From Phycisphaeraceae bacterium (lineage in GTDB: Bacteria > Planctomycetota > Phycisphaerae > Phycisphaerales > UBA1924): a stretch of 64,000 nt of DNA. A program made the position numbers and the translations under genes. Of this stretch, positions 44,038-53,059 are shown piece by piece (position 1 is the stretch's first letter; every line of letters begins with the position of its first letter). The notes beneath the pieces were generated by a model. It saw only the letters and a list, made by a program, of their open reading frames with translations. It searched no databases and was not told where the DNA came from. The stretch spans positions 1,116,001 through 1,180,000 of the forward strand of contig CP060234.1 of assembly GCA_023898685.1 (NCBI GenBank). The letters run 5' to 3'.

Positions 44038-45087
44038 ATGACACAATTCCCCCTGCTTCGTGCCGTCCGCCACGCGGTCCTGTGTTTCATCCTCCTCGCC
44101 GCGTCTGTGGCGCGGGCGCAGCTCACACCGAATCGCCTGTACTACGGGGTGAACCGGACGATGCCGATGACGGTGAAGGCCGGGGGCGGCGACGTCGAGA
44201 TCAGGCTGTGGACGTTCGGCGGGGCCGAGCCGGTCGCCAAGGCCGCGGCGATGGCGGGCGGGGTCGACCTCGCGGCGTTGTTCCCGGTGTTGTGGAGTCG
44301 GGACAGCTACGAGTTGCTCTATGCCCAGCTCTACGTCGATCAGAAGCCGGTGGGGCCCGCGGTGGTGCTCGACCCGATGGTGACGGTGGACAAGGCGACG
44401 ATCCGCGACCCGAACACGATGTCGCCGATCGGCGACGAGCGGCGAGGCCGGCCCGTGTTCGATTCCGACTTCCGCCGGATGACGAGCCAGCCTGATCGGC
44501 CGGGGGTCTACTCGGGCATTCGGGCGTACGTCGACAAGGACGTGATGCTGGAGACGTCACTGGGCGACATCCGCATCCGCCTGCGCCCGGACGAGGCGCC
44601 CAACTCGGCGTGGAACTTCCGCCAGCTCGCCGAGGGCGGCTTCTACACCGACATCATCTTCCACCGCATCGTGCCCGCCCAGGCGGGGCGGCCCGGGTTC
44701 GTGGTGCAGGTGGGCGACCCGACGGGCGAGGGCAGCGGCGGGCCGGGCTACCAGATCGACCTCGAGAACTCGAAGCTCCCGCACGACTTCGGCGTGCTCT
44801 CGATGGCGCGGAACGGGAACGACCCCGACTCGAATGGCTCGCAGGTGTTCATCTGCCTGAGCCGCGAGGCGACGGCCGCGCTCGACGGGCGCTACACCGC
44901 GTTCGGCCAGGCGATCAGCGGAGCGGACACGATCGCGGCGTTGGGCAACGTGAAGGTGAACGGGCAGACACCGGTCGATCCGCCGGTGCTCAAGAAGGCC
45001 TATCTGGTGGACGCGGCCCCATTCGGAACGGGGGCGCCGCCGGTGACAGCGCCTGGGGGTACGGCGGCGCCGGCGGGTCAGCGGTAG
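44038..45087 (+). CDS. Exported cyclophilin-type peptidyl-prolyl isomerase
   Basis: A 349-residue protein with a signal peptide (MTQFPLLRAVRHAVLCFILL..ARA). Residues ~30-155 are a domain I do not recognise. The cyclophilin domain occupies ~160-325: ETSLGDIRIRL and FYTDIIFHRIVPAQ carry the family's FHR motif, GDPTGEGSGGPGYQI matches the GDxTxxxGxGG turn, and GSQVFICL is the SQFFI equivalent. It probably isomerises X-Pro bonds in exported proteins. The C-terminus is a Pro/Gly/Ala tail. Confidence 0.9.
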   Translation: MTQFPLLRAVRHAVLCFILLAASVARAQLTPNRLYYGVNRTMPMTVKAGGGDVEIRLWTFGGAEPVAKAAAMAGGVDLAALFPVLWSRDSYELLYAQLYVDQKPVGPAVVLDPMVTVDKATIRDPNTMSPIGDERRGRPVFDSDFRRMTSQPDRPGVYSGIRAYVDKDVMLETSLGDIRIRLRPDEAPNSAWNFRQLAEGGFYTDIIFHRIVPAQAGRPGFVVQVGDPTGEGSGGPGYQIDLENSKLPHDFGVLSMARNGNDPDSNGSQVFICLSREATAALDGRYTAFGQAISGADTIAALGNVKVNGQTPVDPPVLKKAYLVDAAPFGTGAPPVTAPGGTAAPAGQR

Positions 45088-45135
45088 GCGCGGCGACTGG
45101 CGCCGGGCGGTGGGTGGATTTCGATGAAGAGACGT

Positions 45136-45261
45136 CCACAGCAGAGGCACAGAGAACACAGAGAGGGATCATGGATCTGCGGGGTGCCGGACCCGCGACG
45201 AGGAGTCGCCACGGTGTCCTGACCCGGCTCTCCCTCTGTGACCCCTGTGCCTCTGTGGTGA
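45136..45261. repeat. Inverted repeat of the CCACAGAGGCACAGAG type
   Basis: CCACAGCAGAGGCACAGAG at 45136-45154, continuing to AGAGAGGG, is roughly the reverse complement of CTCTCCCTCTGTG... to GTGCCTCTGTGG at 45228-45260. This style of repeat is widespread in bacterial intergenic regions. It lies in the 193-nt gap between the cyclophilin and outer-membrane protein genes, whose 3' ends converge. Confidence 0.6.
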
Positions 45262-45280
45262 GTTCTTTCGGGTGGCGGGA

Positions 45281-46261
45281 TCAGAACGCGATCCGCACAT
45301 TGAAGCCAACAAGGAAGTTGGCCCCGAGATCCGTCGAGGCGATCTCGTCGCCGTTCGAGTTGTTGAAGTCCATCGAGCCCGAGACCTCGGAGCCGACGCG
45401 CCCGGTGATGATGACGCGGTCGGACGGGTTGTAGGTCAAGGCGACCGCGATCGGGATGCGGCTGTCGGTGACCGAGCCTCCGGAGATCGCGTGCGCCTTG
45501 GCCAAGCGGTACTCGTAACGGTCGTAGCCCGCGCGGAGCGAGACGTTCCACGAGTTGGCGAACCAGTATTCGAGCGAAACGCCTTCCTCAAGCGTGCGGA
45601 GCGTGATGTCGTCGGTGATGTCCCACTCGACGATCGGGATCGGGAACACCCACACGCCCCCCTCGAGCCGCGAGTTGACGTTGATCGCGACACCCAGGCG
45701 GAAGTTGTCGGTGATGTCGTAGGATGCGCCGGCGATGCCGCCCCCGATGATGGTGTCGCCGAAGTCGGCGTCGGGCTCTCCGGCGCTGCGGACTCGTCCG
45801 CCGATGAACCACTGCCAGCCGTGCTCCGGCAACACTCGGAAGATCGGGTCGAACGTCACCTCGTAGACGTCGTCGAACGGGTCGGCGAGGGCGGGCAACG
45901 AGGGCACGACACCGGCGGCGTTGCTGAAGTCGTAGAACGAGAAGCGGGCGTTGCCCCGAAGGATGAAGTCCGCGGTGTCGGTGACGCGGAAGGCGACGCC
46001 CCCGCCCGCGAGCAGGCGGGTGACCGACACATCGCCCGGGCTGTTGTCGAGGTCGGCTGCGGACGACCACCAGGCCTCGCCATCGACGAAAAAGCTGACG
46101 GGATCGCGGTTGGCCCGCGAGTAGCGCCACTTCTCCTTGCGGTTGAGGGCGAGGAAGTCCTCCTTGCTGTTGACGACGGGGACGTCGCTCGGAGGCGTGG
46201 CATCCTGTGCGAGCGCGGGCAGGGCGAGGACGGCGAGCGAGGCGAACGCGGCGTAACGCAT
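45281..46261 (-). CDS. Outer-membrane beta-barrel protein
   Basis: A 326-residue exported protein with signal peptide MRYAAFASLAVLALPALAQ. The mature part consists of alternating amphipathic strands (for example FRLGVAINVNSRLEGGVWVF and WNVSLRAGYDRYEYRLAKA), and the last residue is Phe (NVRIAF), as in BAM-inserted porins. It resembles the DUF6268-type planctomycete barrels, but this is a pattern-level match. The gene sits downstream of ccoS with a 34-nt gap; whether it belongs to the oxidase operon is unclear. Confidence 0.7.
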   Translation of the reverse strand: MRYAAFASLAVLALPALAQDATPPSDVPVVNSKEDFLALNRKEKWRYSRANRDPVSFFVDGEAWWSSAADLDNSPGDVSVTRLLAGGGVAFRVTDTADFILRGNARFSFYDFSNAAGVVPSLPALADPFDDVYEVTFDPIFRVLPEHGWQWFIGGRVRSAGEPDADFGDTIIGGGIAGASYDITDNFRLGVAINVNSRLEGGVWVFPIPIVEWDITDDITLRTLEEGVSLEYWFANSWNVSLRAGYDRYEYRLAKAHAISGGSVTDSRIPIAVALTYNPSDRVIITGRVGSEVSGSMDFNNSNGDEIASTDLGANFLVGFNVRIAF

Positions 46262-46295
46262 GTGGGTCCCCCGTTGGGTGGAACTGGTCAGGTCG

Positions 46296-46484
46296 TCATT
46301 GTGACGGATTGTCGTCGTCCTTGCTCGTCGATTGACCCGGAATCGGCTCGTCGTCGAAGATCGCCCGGATGGGGGGCGAGTCGAGGTCGTCGAACTGCCC
46401 GCTCTTCACCGAGCGGATGAAGAGCCAGACGAAGAACCCCGCGATGCACAGGGCGATGGGGAGCATGATGTAGATGACGGACAT
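46296..46484 (-). CDS. ccoS: cbb3 oxidase maturation protein CcoS
   Basis: A 62-residue protein from the ATG at 46484; the longer frame upstream is not coding. One membrane helix (VIYIMLPIALCIAGFFVWLFI) is followed by RSVKSGQFDDLDSPPIRAIFDDE, the diagnostic CcoS segment (GQFDDxxxPxxRxxxDDE). CcoS is needed for cofactor insertion into cbb3 oxidase. It is the last gene of the cco set and is separated from ccoI by a 249-nt gap holding a repeat hairpin. Confidence 0.92.
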   Translation of the reverse strand: MSVIYIMLPIALCIAGFFVWLFIRSVKSGQFDDLDSPPIRAIFDDEPIPGQSTSKDDDNPSQ

Positions 46485-46563
46485 GGGGGATGGTACGGGG
46501 GAGTCGAACGCGGAGGTCCCGACGGTGGTGGTTGTGCTTTGAGCGGTGAGGGTCGTGACGCAC

Positions 46564-46607
46564 GAGGAGCCCCTCACCCTGCCCTCTCCCCGCGGGCGGG
46601 GAGAGGG
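46564..46607. repeat. Repeat with strong hairpin, copy 2 (copy 1 near 16.1 kb)
   Basis: GAGGAGCCCCTCACCC leads to a perfect 12-bp hairpin: CCCTCTCCCCGC (46582-46593), loop GG, GCGGGGAGAGGG (46596-46607). It lies between ccoI and ccoS and might reduce or modulate read-through. The rest of the 249-nt gap shows nothing recognisable. Confidence 0.6.
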
Positions 46608-46733
46608 TGGAGACAAGTCGCTGGAATCCCGGGCATCGCTGCACTTCTGCGCATCGGCGTGGGCTGTATCCTCTTCGAGCCGTTCGCGTCCTTCGCGTTC
46701 GAATCTGGTTCTTCTCCCGCGAAGCCGCCACGA

Positions 46734-49232
46734 TCAATGCTTCGACCGCACCCCCGACGCCGCGATGGCGACGACGGTGATCGAGCTGGCGGGCATGAGC
46801 ACGGCCGCAACGAGGGGGTGGATGAGACCCACCGTCGCGAGTGTCGCGGCGGCGGCGTTGTACGCGAGCGAAACCGCGAGGCAGAGGCGGATGCGCCCCA
46901 TGCTCTCGCGCGAGGCATCGATCAGGCCCATGATCGGGGCGAGGCCGGGGCGCTGGATCGAGACGTCAGCCGCCTCCAGGCTCGCCTCGGCCCCGCCGTG
47001 CACCGCGATGCCGACATCGGCGGCGGCGAGAGCGGCCGCGTCGTTGACCCCATCGCCGACCATGACGACCGGGCCGGCGTGCGCACCATGTTGTTCAAGG
47101 ATGCGCCGGACGTGGGCCAGCTTGTCCTCTGGGGTCTGGGCGCCGAGGGCGTGCTCCTCGTCGATCCCCAACTCGCGTGCGACGGCGCGGACGACCTCGG
47201 GGCGATCGCCCGAAAGGACCGTGATCGACCAGCCCGAGGCCCGGGCTTTCGCGAGCATCTCCGCGGCGTCCGGGCGGGGCTGATCGCCCAGGCTCGCCGC
47301 GGCGGTGAGCACGCCGTCGGCGGCGATGAAGACGGGCGTGCGGATCGCGCCGGTCGACTGATCGGCGGCCCAGGCGAGCAGGCGGTCATCCAACGCGACG
47401 CCCCGCGATTCGAGATAGGCGGCGGTGCCGACGACGAGCGAGCGGCCCGCGACGACGCCCGAGATGCCGGAGGCGGATTGCTCGACGCGTTCGGCGGCCG
47501 GTGCTCCGCCGGGGGTTTCATCATCGATCAGCTCGGCGAGGGCTCGCGCGGCGGGGTGGGCCGAGTGCTGTTCGAGCGCTGCAACGAGAGGCTTGAGCGA
47601 TTCGTCGCCTTCCCATGCCGCAACGTGCAGGCCCCCCACGGTGAGCGTGCCCGTCTTGTCGAGAAGCAGCGTGCCGGGCCTGGCGAGTCGTTCGAGCGCG
47701 TCGGCGCCCTTGACCATCGTGCCCCGACGCGCGAGCCGACCGGTGACGACGCTCAGCACCAGGGGGGTCGCGAGGCCCAGCGCGCAGGGGCAGGCGACGA
47801 TGAGCAGAGCCGTCGCGTGCTCGACGGCGCGGGCGGGGTTGATGAAAAGCCAGGCAACTGCGGTGATCAGCGCGAGACCCGAGACGGCGACCGTGAAATA
47901 GCCCGCCAATCGGTCGGCGAGTCGGACGACGGGGGCCTTTCGCTCGGCCGCGTCGGCGACAAGGCGCATGAGCCGGCCCACGCGGGCCTCCTCCCCGGCG
48001 GCGGAGACGCGGATTCGGATCGCCGCGGCGAGGTTGACCGTGCCCGCGGCGACCGTGCTCCCGGGCGCGACAGGGACGGGCACACTCTCGCCCGTGAGCA
48101 CGGCTTCGTCGACCCGGCTCTCTCCCAGAAGCACCTCGCCGTCGGCGGGGATCGACTCGTCGGCGAGCACCTCGACAACCGCACCGGGCTCGACCGCCTC
48201 GATGGGCACGGTGCGGCGGCGCTCGCCCTCGGTTGACTCTTCGACCAGGCGGGCACGCGTCGGGGCCATCGTGAAGAGCAGCTCGATCGCGTCGGCGGCT
48301 CGGCGTTGCTGGCCGTGCTGGATCCATCGCCCCACGAGCAGGAGAAAGACGAGGGCGCTGAGCGAGTCGAAGTAGATCTCGCCCGTGCCCCGGATCGTGT
48401 TGGACAGGCCCCACGCGCCTCCCACGGCGAGGGCGAGCGCGATGGGTACATCGAGGTTCGCCGCGCGGGCGCGGATCGCACCGATCGCACCGCGGAAGAA
48501 GACGGCCCCGGGCCACGCGAGGCTCAACAGGCCCAGCCCCGCGCTAAACCACCGGAAGAGCTGCTCGAACTCGCGCGCGATGCCGCCGAAGAGGCCGCCG
48601 TACAAAGCGATCGCGAGCAGCATGATGTTGCCGGCAAGCGCTCCCGCGACGCCGACGCGGATCCAGTACTTGCGATCCTCGGCCCGGCGGAGTTGGTCCT
48701 TCTTGAGCCCTCGCGGGGGGTGGGGGGGGTAGCCCAGGTTCTCGAGGCCCTTCGCGACCGCGGAGAGTGGGGCGGCCGCGGGGTTCCAGCTGAGCGTCAC
48801 GGTAGCGCGGCGGAAGTCGAGACGGCTCGTGATCACGCCCGGCACGAGGCGGTCGAGCCGCTCGACGAGCCAGACGCACGCGGCGCAGTGCACGCCCTCG
48901 AGCAGGAAGGCGGTCTCCATCAGCCCGCCCTCGAGGGGGCGTGCATAGGTGTTGAGATAGATCGGGTCGTCGAACTCCGCGTAGTCGCTCTCGGTCGTGC
49001 GCGCGGGCTGGGCGTCGGGGTCGCCCACGGCGTCGCGGATTCTGTAGAACTGCGCGAGGTTCGAGCCGTGGATGATGTTGTAGACGGCTTTGCACCCCGA
49101 GCAGCAGAACTGGTGCTCGGCGCCCTCCTCGATCAACCCCGGGGGGACGGGCAGCGAGCAGTGGTCGCACAGCACGCCCCTGGTAGGTGGGCAGGCGGCG
49201 GGTTGGTCTGATTCGGCTGCCCCGGTGCTCAC
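46734..49232 (-). CDS. ccoI: CcoI-type copper-translocating P1B ATPase
   Basis: An 832-residue copper pump that supplies cbb3 oxidase assembly. The N-terminus carries a zinc-finger-like CDHC...CCSGC region, then a heavy-metal domain with GVHCAAC. The membrane CPC motif is at 481-483 (VACPCALGLATP) and the phosphorylation motif at Asp525 (DKTGTLT); GDGVNDAAAL is the hinge. Size and N-terminal double cysteine region match CcoI/FixI rather than CopA. The start overlaps the TauE/SafE-like gene by 4 nt. Confidence 0.95.
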   Translation of the reverse strand: MSTGAAESDQPAACPPTRGVLCDHCSLPVPPGLIEEGAEHQFCCSGCKAVYNIIHGSNLAQFYRIRDAVGDPDAQPARTTESDYAEFDDPIYLNTYARPLEGGLMETAFLLEGVHCAACVWLVERLDRLVPGVITSRLDFRRATVTLSWNPAAAPLSAVAKGLENLGYPPHPPRGLKKDQLRRAEDRKYWIRVGVAGALAGNIMLLAIALYGGLFGGIAREFEQLFRWFSAGLGLLSLAWPGAVFFRGAIGAIRARAANLDVPIALALAVGGAWGLSNTIRGTGEIYFDSLSALVFLLLVGRWIQHGQQRRAADAIELLFTMAPTRARLVEESTEGERRRTVPIEAVEPGAVVEVLADESIPADGEVLLGESRVDEAVLTGESVPVPVAPGSTVAAGTVNLAAAIRIRVSAAGEEARVGRLMRLVADAAERKAPVVRLADRLAGYFTVAVSGLALITAVAWLFINPARAVEHATALLIVACPCALGLATPLVLSVVTGRLARRGTMVKGADALERLARPGTLLLDKTGTLTVGGLHVAAWEGDESLKPLVAALEQHSAHPAARALAELIDDETPGGAPAAERVEQSASGISGVVAGRSLVVGTAAYLESRGVALDDRLLAWAADQSTGAIRTPVFIAADGVLTAAASLGDQPRPDAAEMLAKARASGWSITVLSGDRPEVVRAVARELGIDEEHALGAQTPEDKLAHVRRILEQHGAHAGPVVMVGDGVNDAAALAAADVGIAVHGGAEASLEAADVSIQRPGLAPIMGLIDASRESMGRIRLCLAVSLAYNAAAATLATVGLIHPLVAAVLMPASSITVVAIAASGVRSKH

Positions 49233-50059
49233 GGGTCGATCGTACCGGGCGGGGCGTTGCAGCAGGGCAGGTCGCTCGAGTCGAGCGACCGCACCTGGTC
49301 GATCGATTCACGCACGCTGGTGGGCTGCATCCTCGCCACCGACTCGGGCACGAACGAGGGCAGGCCGATCCGGCCCAGCACCGTCAGCAGCCCGACGGCG
49401 ATAACGATGAGGGCGGTGACAAACGGCAGACGCGACCGCAGAGGTCCGGTGAGGGCCTGGAGCCCCGCGCCGAGCGTCACCATCATCGGCAGCGTGCCGA
49501 CCCAGAATGCAAGCAGGACCATCCCGCCCCAGAACGGGCTCGCGGTGCCGGCGGCGGTGATCGCGAAGGCGTAGAGCCAGCCGCAGGGGAGCAGCGTCGT
49601 GAGCAGGCCCACGGCCCAGGCGCGCTGGATGGGGGGCAGCCCCAGCGCGAAGCGGTGGCCCTTCTCGACGAGCTTCGTGTAGCGGGCGGGGAGCTTCGCG
49701 TGGGCGAGCTTGAAGCCCAGGGCGCGGACGAGGGCGACGAGCCCGAAGACGATCATCGCGCCGCCCGCGATGAGCGAGGCGGATCGCTGGAAGCCCGCGA
49801 AGCGGCCTGAGAAGTCGACCGCCGCCCCGATCGAGCCCGCGACGACGCCCAGCAGCGTGTAGGTGATGCCGCGCCCCGCGTGGTAGGCGGCGTGCAGGGG
49901 GATGTGCCGGCGCAGCTTGCCATCGGCGCCCACCGCGAAGAGGACCAGCCCGCCGCACATGCCGGCGCAGTGCGTCGAGCCCAGCACACTCGCGACGAGC
50001 ACGGCCCCGGCGAGCGTCAGCATGTCGAAGGGCGTGCCCACGTGTCCCCCGCGCCTCAA
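49229..50059 (-). CDS. Sulfite exporter TauE/SafE-like membrane protein of the cco cluster
   Basis: A 276-residue protein with about six helices. STHCAGMCGGLVLFA near the N-terminus and LLPCGWLYAFAITAAG in the middle are the HCxGMCGG and LPCG motifs of the sulfite-exporter-like/DsbD-like proteins regularly found in cbb3 clusters, where they are thought to help copper handling. The C-terminal ~40 residues form a soluble tail with CCNAP. It overlaps its neighbours on both sides by 4 nt. A start at 50023 would remove 12 residues. Confidence 0.85.
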   Translation of the reverse strand: MRRGGHVGTPFDMLTLAGAVLVASVLGSTHCAGMCGGLVLFAVGADGKLRRHIPLHAAYHAGRGITYTLLGVVAGSIGAAVDFSGRFAGFQRSASLIAGGAMIVFGLVALVRALGFKLAHAKLPARYTKLVEKGHRFALGLPPIQRAWAVGLLTTLLPCGWLYAFAITAAGTASPFWGGMVLLAFWVGTLPMMVTLGAGLQALTGPLRSRLPFVTALIVIAVGLLTVLGRIGLPSFVPESVARMQPTSVRESIDQVRSLDSSDLPCCNAPPGTIDP

Positions 50060-50538
50060 CTCCCGGCGACCTCAACCTGCCTGACGATCCGAGCCCGCGT
50101 CTCGGGCGTGGTGACCTCGACGCGGACCTCCCACAAACCCGGACGGCTCATGTCGGCCCTGGCGAGCAGGAGCCCGCCGCCGGGGCAATCGAACGTCAGC
50201 GGCAGCCGCTGGTCGGCGTGGGCCTCGTGGAAGCAGACGCCGGTCGCGCTAGTCACCTCGACGGGTTTCCCGTCCAGATCGATGACAATCACGCTGATGG
50301 CGCCTCCCGCGGCGCTGGCCTTGACCGTCCAGCCGAGCGTGTCCGGGTCAGCGAACGTGGCCCGGTCCTCGTCCCAACCGAGGGCCCGCGTGTAGTAGTC
50401 CGGCTCCACGCCCTCCGGGGTCGACACCGCGTAGACCACGGTGATCGCGCAGACGGCAATGTTGAGCCCCAGCAGGCCGACGACGATGAGCGGCCAGCCC
50501 CACCCCGGTATCAGCGGCTTGGCGGCGTCGTCGGTCAT
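50056..50538 (-). CDS. FixH/CcoH family protein
   Basis: A 160-residue single-pass membrane protein. The helix WPLIVVGLLGLNIAVCAITVVY is followed by EGVEPDYYTRALGWDEDR, the DYYxxxLxWxE motif of FixH/CcoH, and a beta-rich periplasmic domain containing AHADQRLPLTFDC. FixH assists cbb3 assembly with CcoG, CcoI and CcoS, all present here. Overlaps ccoG and the TauE-like gene by 4 nt each. Confidence 0.9.
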   Translation of the reverse strand: MTDDAAKPLIPGWGWPLIVVGLLGLNIAVCAITVVYAVSTPEGVEPDYYTRALGWDEDRATFADPDTLGWTVKASAAGGAISVIVIDLDGKPVEVTSATGVCFHEAHADQRLPLTFDCPGGGLLLARADMSRPGLWEVRVEVTTPETRARIVRQVEVAGS

Positions 50539-52097
50539 CCCTCGCCCCCCGTCTCCGCCTCGGTGTCGTGCCCGGTCTCCGGCTCGCCCGGCGTCGCCGG
50601 CGTCGCGACGTTCACCGGGCCGATGAGCTTGTGCCGGATAGTCTTTGTCTCGCCCTCGTCGTCGGTGATGGTGATGCCGATGATCTTGTAGCCCGGCGTG
50701 CCCGCGAAGTAGCCGTGCGGCAGAACGATGTCGACCCGCTCGCTGACGGTCTTGCCGGGCTCGACCGTGAGCTGGTCAGACTTGGCCTTGAACACCAGCT
50801 TTCCCGCGCCGAAGCCGTAGGTTCTCGTCTCACGCGTGCGGTTGGTGATCCGGATGCGGCACTGGTTGGCGATCTCGCCCGTGGGAAGGACCGTGAAGGG
50901 CTCGCCCTGGCCGCGGAGGATCAACGCGTCGAACCCGCTCTTCGTGCTCACGACATAGGTGAGCGCGGTCAGCACGATGACGAGCACGAGCGGATAGAGG
51001 ATCACGCGGGGCCGGAGCATCTTCCACTTGCCCGACTCGAGCGCGGCCTGCGTGGTGTAGCGGATCAGGCCGGGCCGGCGGCCCAGCTTGTCCATCACGT
51101 CGTTGCAGGCGTCGATGCACTGCGTGCAGTGCAGGCATTCCATCTGGAGCCCGTCGCGGATATCGATGCCCGTGGGACAGACCTTGACGCAGTTGCCGCA
51201 ATCGACGCAGTCGCCCAGGTCGGGCGTCGAATCGGTCTGGATGTCGATCGTCGCGGCGCCGGCGTGGGCCCCGTCGATCACCTTGAGCGACACGTCGGGC
51301 TTCTCGGCGGTGGCGGGCGTCGCGGCCTTCTTCGTGTGACGCACGTGCCCCCGGGGCTCGCCCCGGTTGAAGTCATAGCCGACGATCAGCGAGTTCTGGT
51401 CGAGCATCACCGACTGGAACCGGCCGTAGGGGCAGCCCACGATGCAGAACTGCTCGCGGAAGAACCCGAAATCGAACAGCATCGCCGCGGTGACGACCAG
51501 GACCACGGTGAATCCGAGCGGGTGCTCGGCGGGGCTCGACGTGATCCACTGGATGAGCTGCTCGGACCCGACGAAGTAGGCCAGGAACGTGTTGGCGATG
51601 AGGAACGAGAAGATCGCGTAGGTGATCCAGCGCAGCAGCCTTCGGGGCCCGGCGGGCAGAGCCGAGAAGACCTTGAACGGCCCCCACTTGTTCTTCTTCC
51701 CGTCGAACAGCCGCTCGAGCGGACGGAAGACGTACTCAAGATAAACGGTCTGGGGGCAGGTCCAGCCGCACCAGACGCGCCCGAACAACGCCGTGAGCAG
51801 GAAGATCATCACGAAGACCGTGATCATCAGCAGCGCGAGCAGCAGCGTGTCGGTGCGGAAGAAGGTCTTGCCGAAGATGGTGAACTCGCCCGCGGCGATG
51901 TTGAGGAAGAAGATCTGTCGGCCGCCGACGTGGATGTAGGGCAGGGCGACGAACAGCGCGATCAGCGAATAGGCGACGATCCGACGCCGCTTCCAGAACG
52001 CGCCGGCGGAGATCCGCGGCGTCAACCACCTTCGCGAGCCGTCGGCGTTGAGCGTCGAGAGCACGCGATCTTCGGATTGCAACAGCGTCGGCATCAC
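50535..52097 (-). CDS. ccoG: cbb3 oxidase accessory protein CcoG
   Basis: A 520-residue membrane ferredoxin-like protein, thought to reduce copper or otherwise aid cbb3 assembly. Membrane helices carry CGWTCPQTVYLEYVFRPLER and CIVGCPYGRFQ, followed by two 4Fe-4S clusters, CVDCGNCVKVCP and CLHCTQCIDAC. The C-terminal ~150 residues are an immunoglobulin-like FixG domain (NQCRIRITNRTRETRTYGFG). 53 nt after ccoP and 4 nt overlap with fixH. Confidence 0.95.
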   Translation of the reverse strand: MMPTLLQSEDRVLSTLNADGSRRWLTPRISAGAFWKRRRIVAYSLIALFVALPYIHVGGRQIFFLNIAAGEFTIFGKTFFRTDTLLLALLMITVFVMIFLLTALFGRVWCGWTCPQTVYLEYVFRPLERLFDGKKNKWGPFKVFSALPAGPRRLLRWITYAIFSFLIANTFLAYFVGSEQLIQWITSSPAEHPLGFTVVLVVTAAMLFDFGFFREQFCIVGCPYGRFQSVMLDQNSLIVGYDFNRGEPRGHVRHTKKAATPATAEKPDVSLKVIDGAHAGAATIDIQTDSTPDLGDCVDCGNCVKVCPTGIDIRDGLQMECLHCTQCIDACNDVMDKLGRRPGLIRYTTQAALESGKWKMLRPRVILYPLVLVIVLTALTYVVSTKSGFDALILRGQGEPFTVLPTGEIANQCRIRITNRTRETRTYGFGAGKLVFKAKSDQLTVEPGKTVSERVDIVLPHGYFAGTPGYKIIGITITDDEGETKTIRHKLIGPVNVATPATPGEPETGHDTEAETGGEG

Positions 52098-52150
52098 ATT
52101 CTCACGGATTCAGATCGCCCGGCTGGCGTGCGACCGCCGGGCCCCGGGGT

Positions 52151-53059
52151 CTAGCCCGCCGAGGCCCCCGCCCCCGCGGCGGGCACGACCTCCCCGGCGT
52201 CATTCAGCGTAGGCCACGGCGCGATCTTCTCGCCTTCGGGCGCCTTGGGCGTCACACCCTCGGGCAGGGGCGTGTCGCGCATCGAGGCCATGTAGGCCGC
52301 GACGAGCGCGATCTCGTTGTCGCTGAGCGGCCATCCGCCGCCCGGGGGCATCGCGCCGCCGCCCGCCCCGTTCTTGATCACCTTGGCGATGTCCCCCAGC
52401 GACTGCACGTTGGCCGGCTTGTAGTAGTCGTCGTGCATGTTGGGGCCCAGGTTCGCCATCCCCTCGCCGAACTTGCCGTGGCAGGCGTAGCACACCTTGT
52501 CGAAGATCTCCTGCCCGCCGGCGAGCCACGAGGGCTGGGCCATGATCTTCAGGATCTTCGCGTCGCCCATCGGGATCTTGTCGACCTCCGAGAACTGCTT
52601 CTTCAGCGCCGCGGCCTCGACCTCGGCGTAGTGCTCGTTCCGCGTCTTCCACACCGACTGCGGCGTGAGGTGCACCAGGCAGACGTAGAACACGCTGAAG
52701 GCCACGCAGCCGTAGAAGATCAGGTACCACCACCCGGGCGTCGGGTTGTCGTACTCCTCGATCCCGTCGTAGTTGTGATCGGTGAGCTCGTCCTTCGCCG
52801 GCTCGGCGGCGACTTCGCCCCCGGCATAGCCCACGCCGGGCGCGGCCGGCATGAGCTGGATGGCCGCGAGGTCGCCGTGCGGGATCGCCCGCAGCGCCTC
52901 GAAATAGGCGGCCTGGGCCTCGATGTAGCGCTGCGTCACCTCGCCCAGGTGAACCCCCATCGCCTCCATCTCGGCGGCCTTCTGGCGCTGAAAGTCCTCG
53001 GAACGCATCACGTGCGTCCCGCCCACGGTCCAAGTCTTCGGTGCGTTCGGGTCAGACAT
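52151..53059 (-). CDS. ccoP: cbb3 oxidase subunit III (CcoP), apparently mono-haem
   Basis: A 302-residue subunit that carries electrons from periplasmic donors to the oxidase core. The FixP N-domain is seen as NYDGIEEYDNPTPGWWYLIFY followed by a membrane helix, and a haem-c motif CYACH at 190-194 with the Met ligand probably in GGAMPPGGGWPL. Typical CcoP has two CxxCH motifs; here I see only one. A 90-residue N-terminal region before the FixP motif, Ala/Glu-rich, is also unusual. The ATG at 53059 overlaps ccoQ by 8 nt. Start further upstream (53131) is open but lies inside ccoQ. Confidence 0.92.
   Translation of the reverse strand: MSDPNAPKTWTVGGTHVMRSEDFQRQKAAEMEAMGVHLGEVTQRYIEAQAAYFEALRAIPHGDLAAIQLMPAAPGVGYAGGEVAAEPAKDELTDHNYDGIEEYDNPTPGWWYLIFYGCVAFSVFYVCLVHLTPQSVWKTRNEHYAEVEAAALKKQFSEVDKIPMGDAKILKIMAQPSWLAGGQEIFDKVCYACHGKFGEGMANLGPNMHDDYYKPANVQSLGDIAKVIKNGAGGGAMPPGGGWPLSDNEIALVAAYMASMRDTPLPEGVTPKAPEGEKIAPWPTLNDAGEVVPAAGAGASAG

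Noticed and set aside
46332..48236. A 634-residue plus-strand frame opposite ccoI
   Set aside because: Antisense to a P-type ATPase with all motifs intact; composition is shadow-like.
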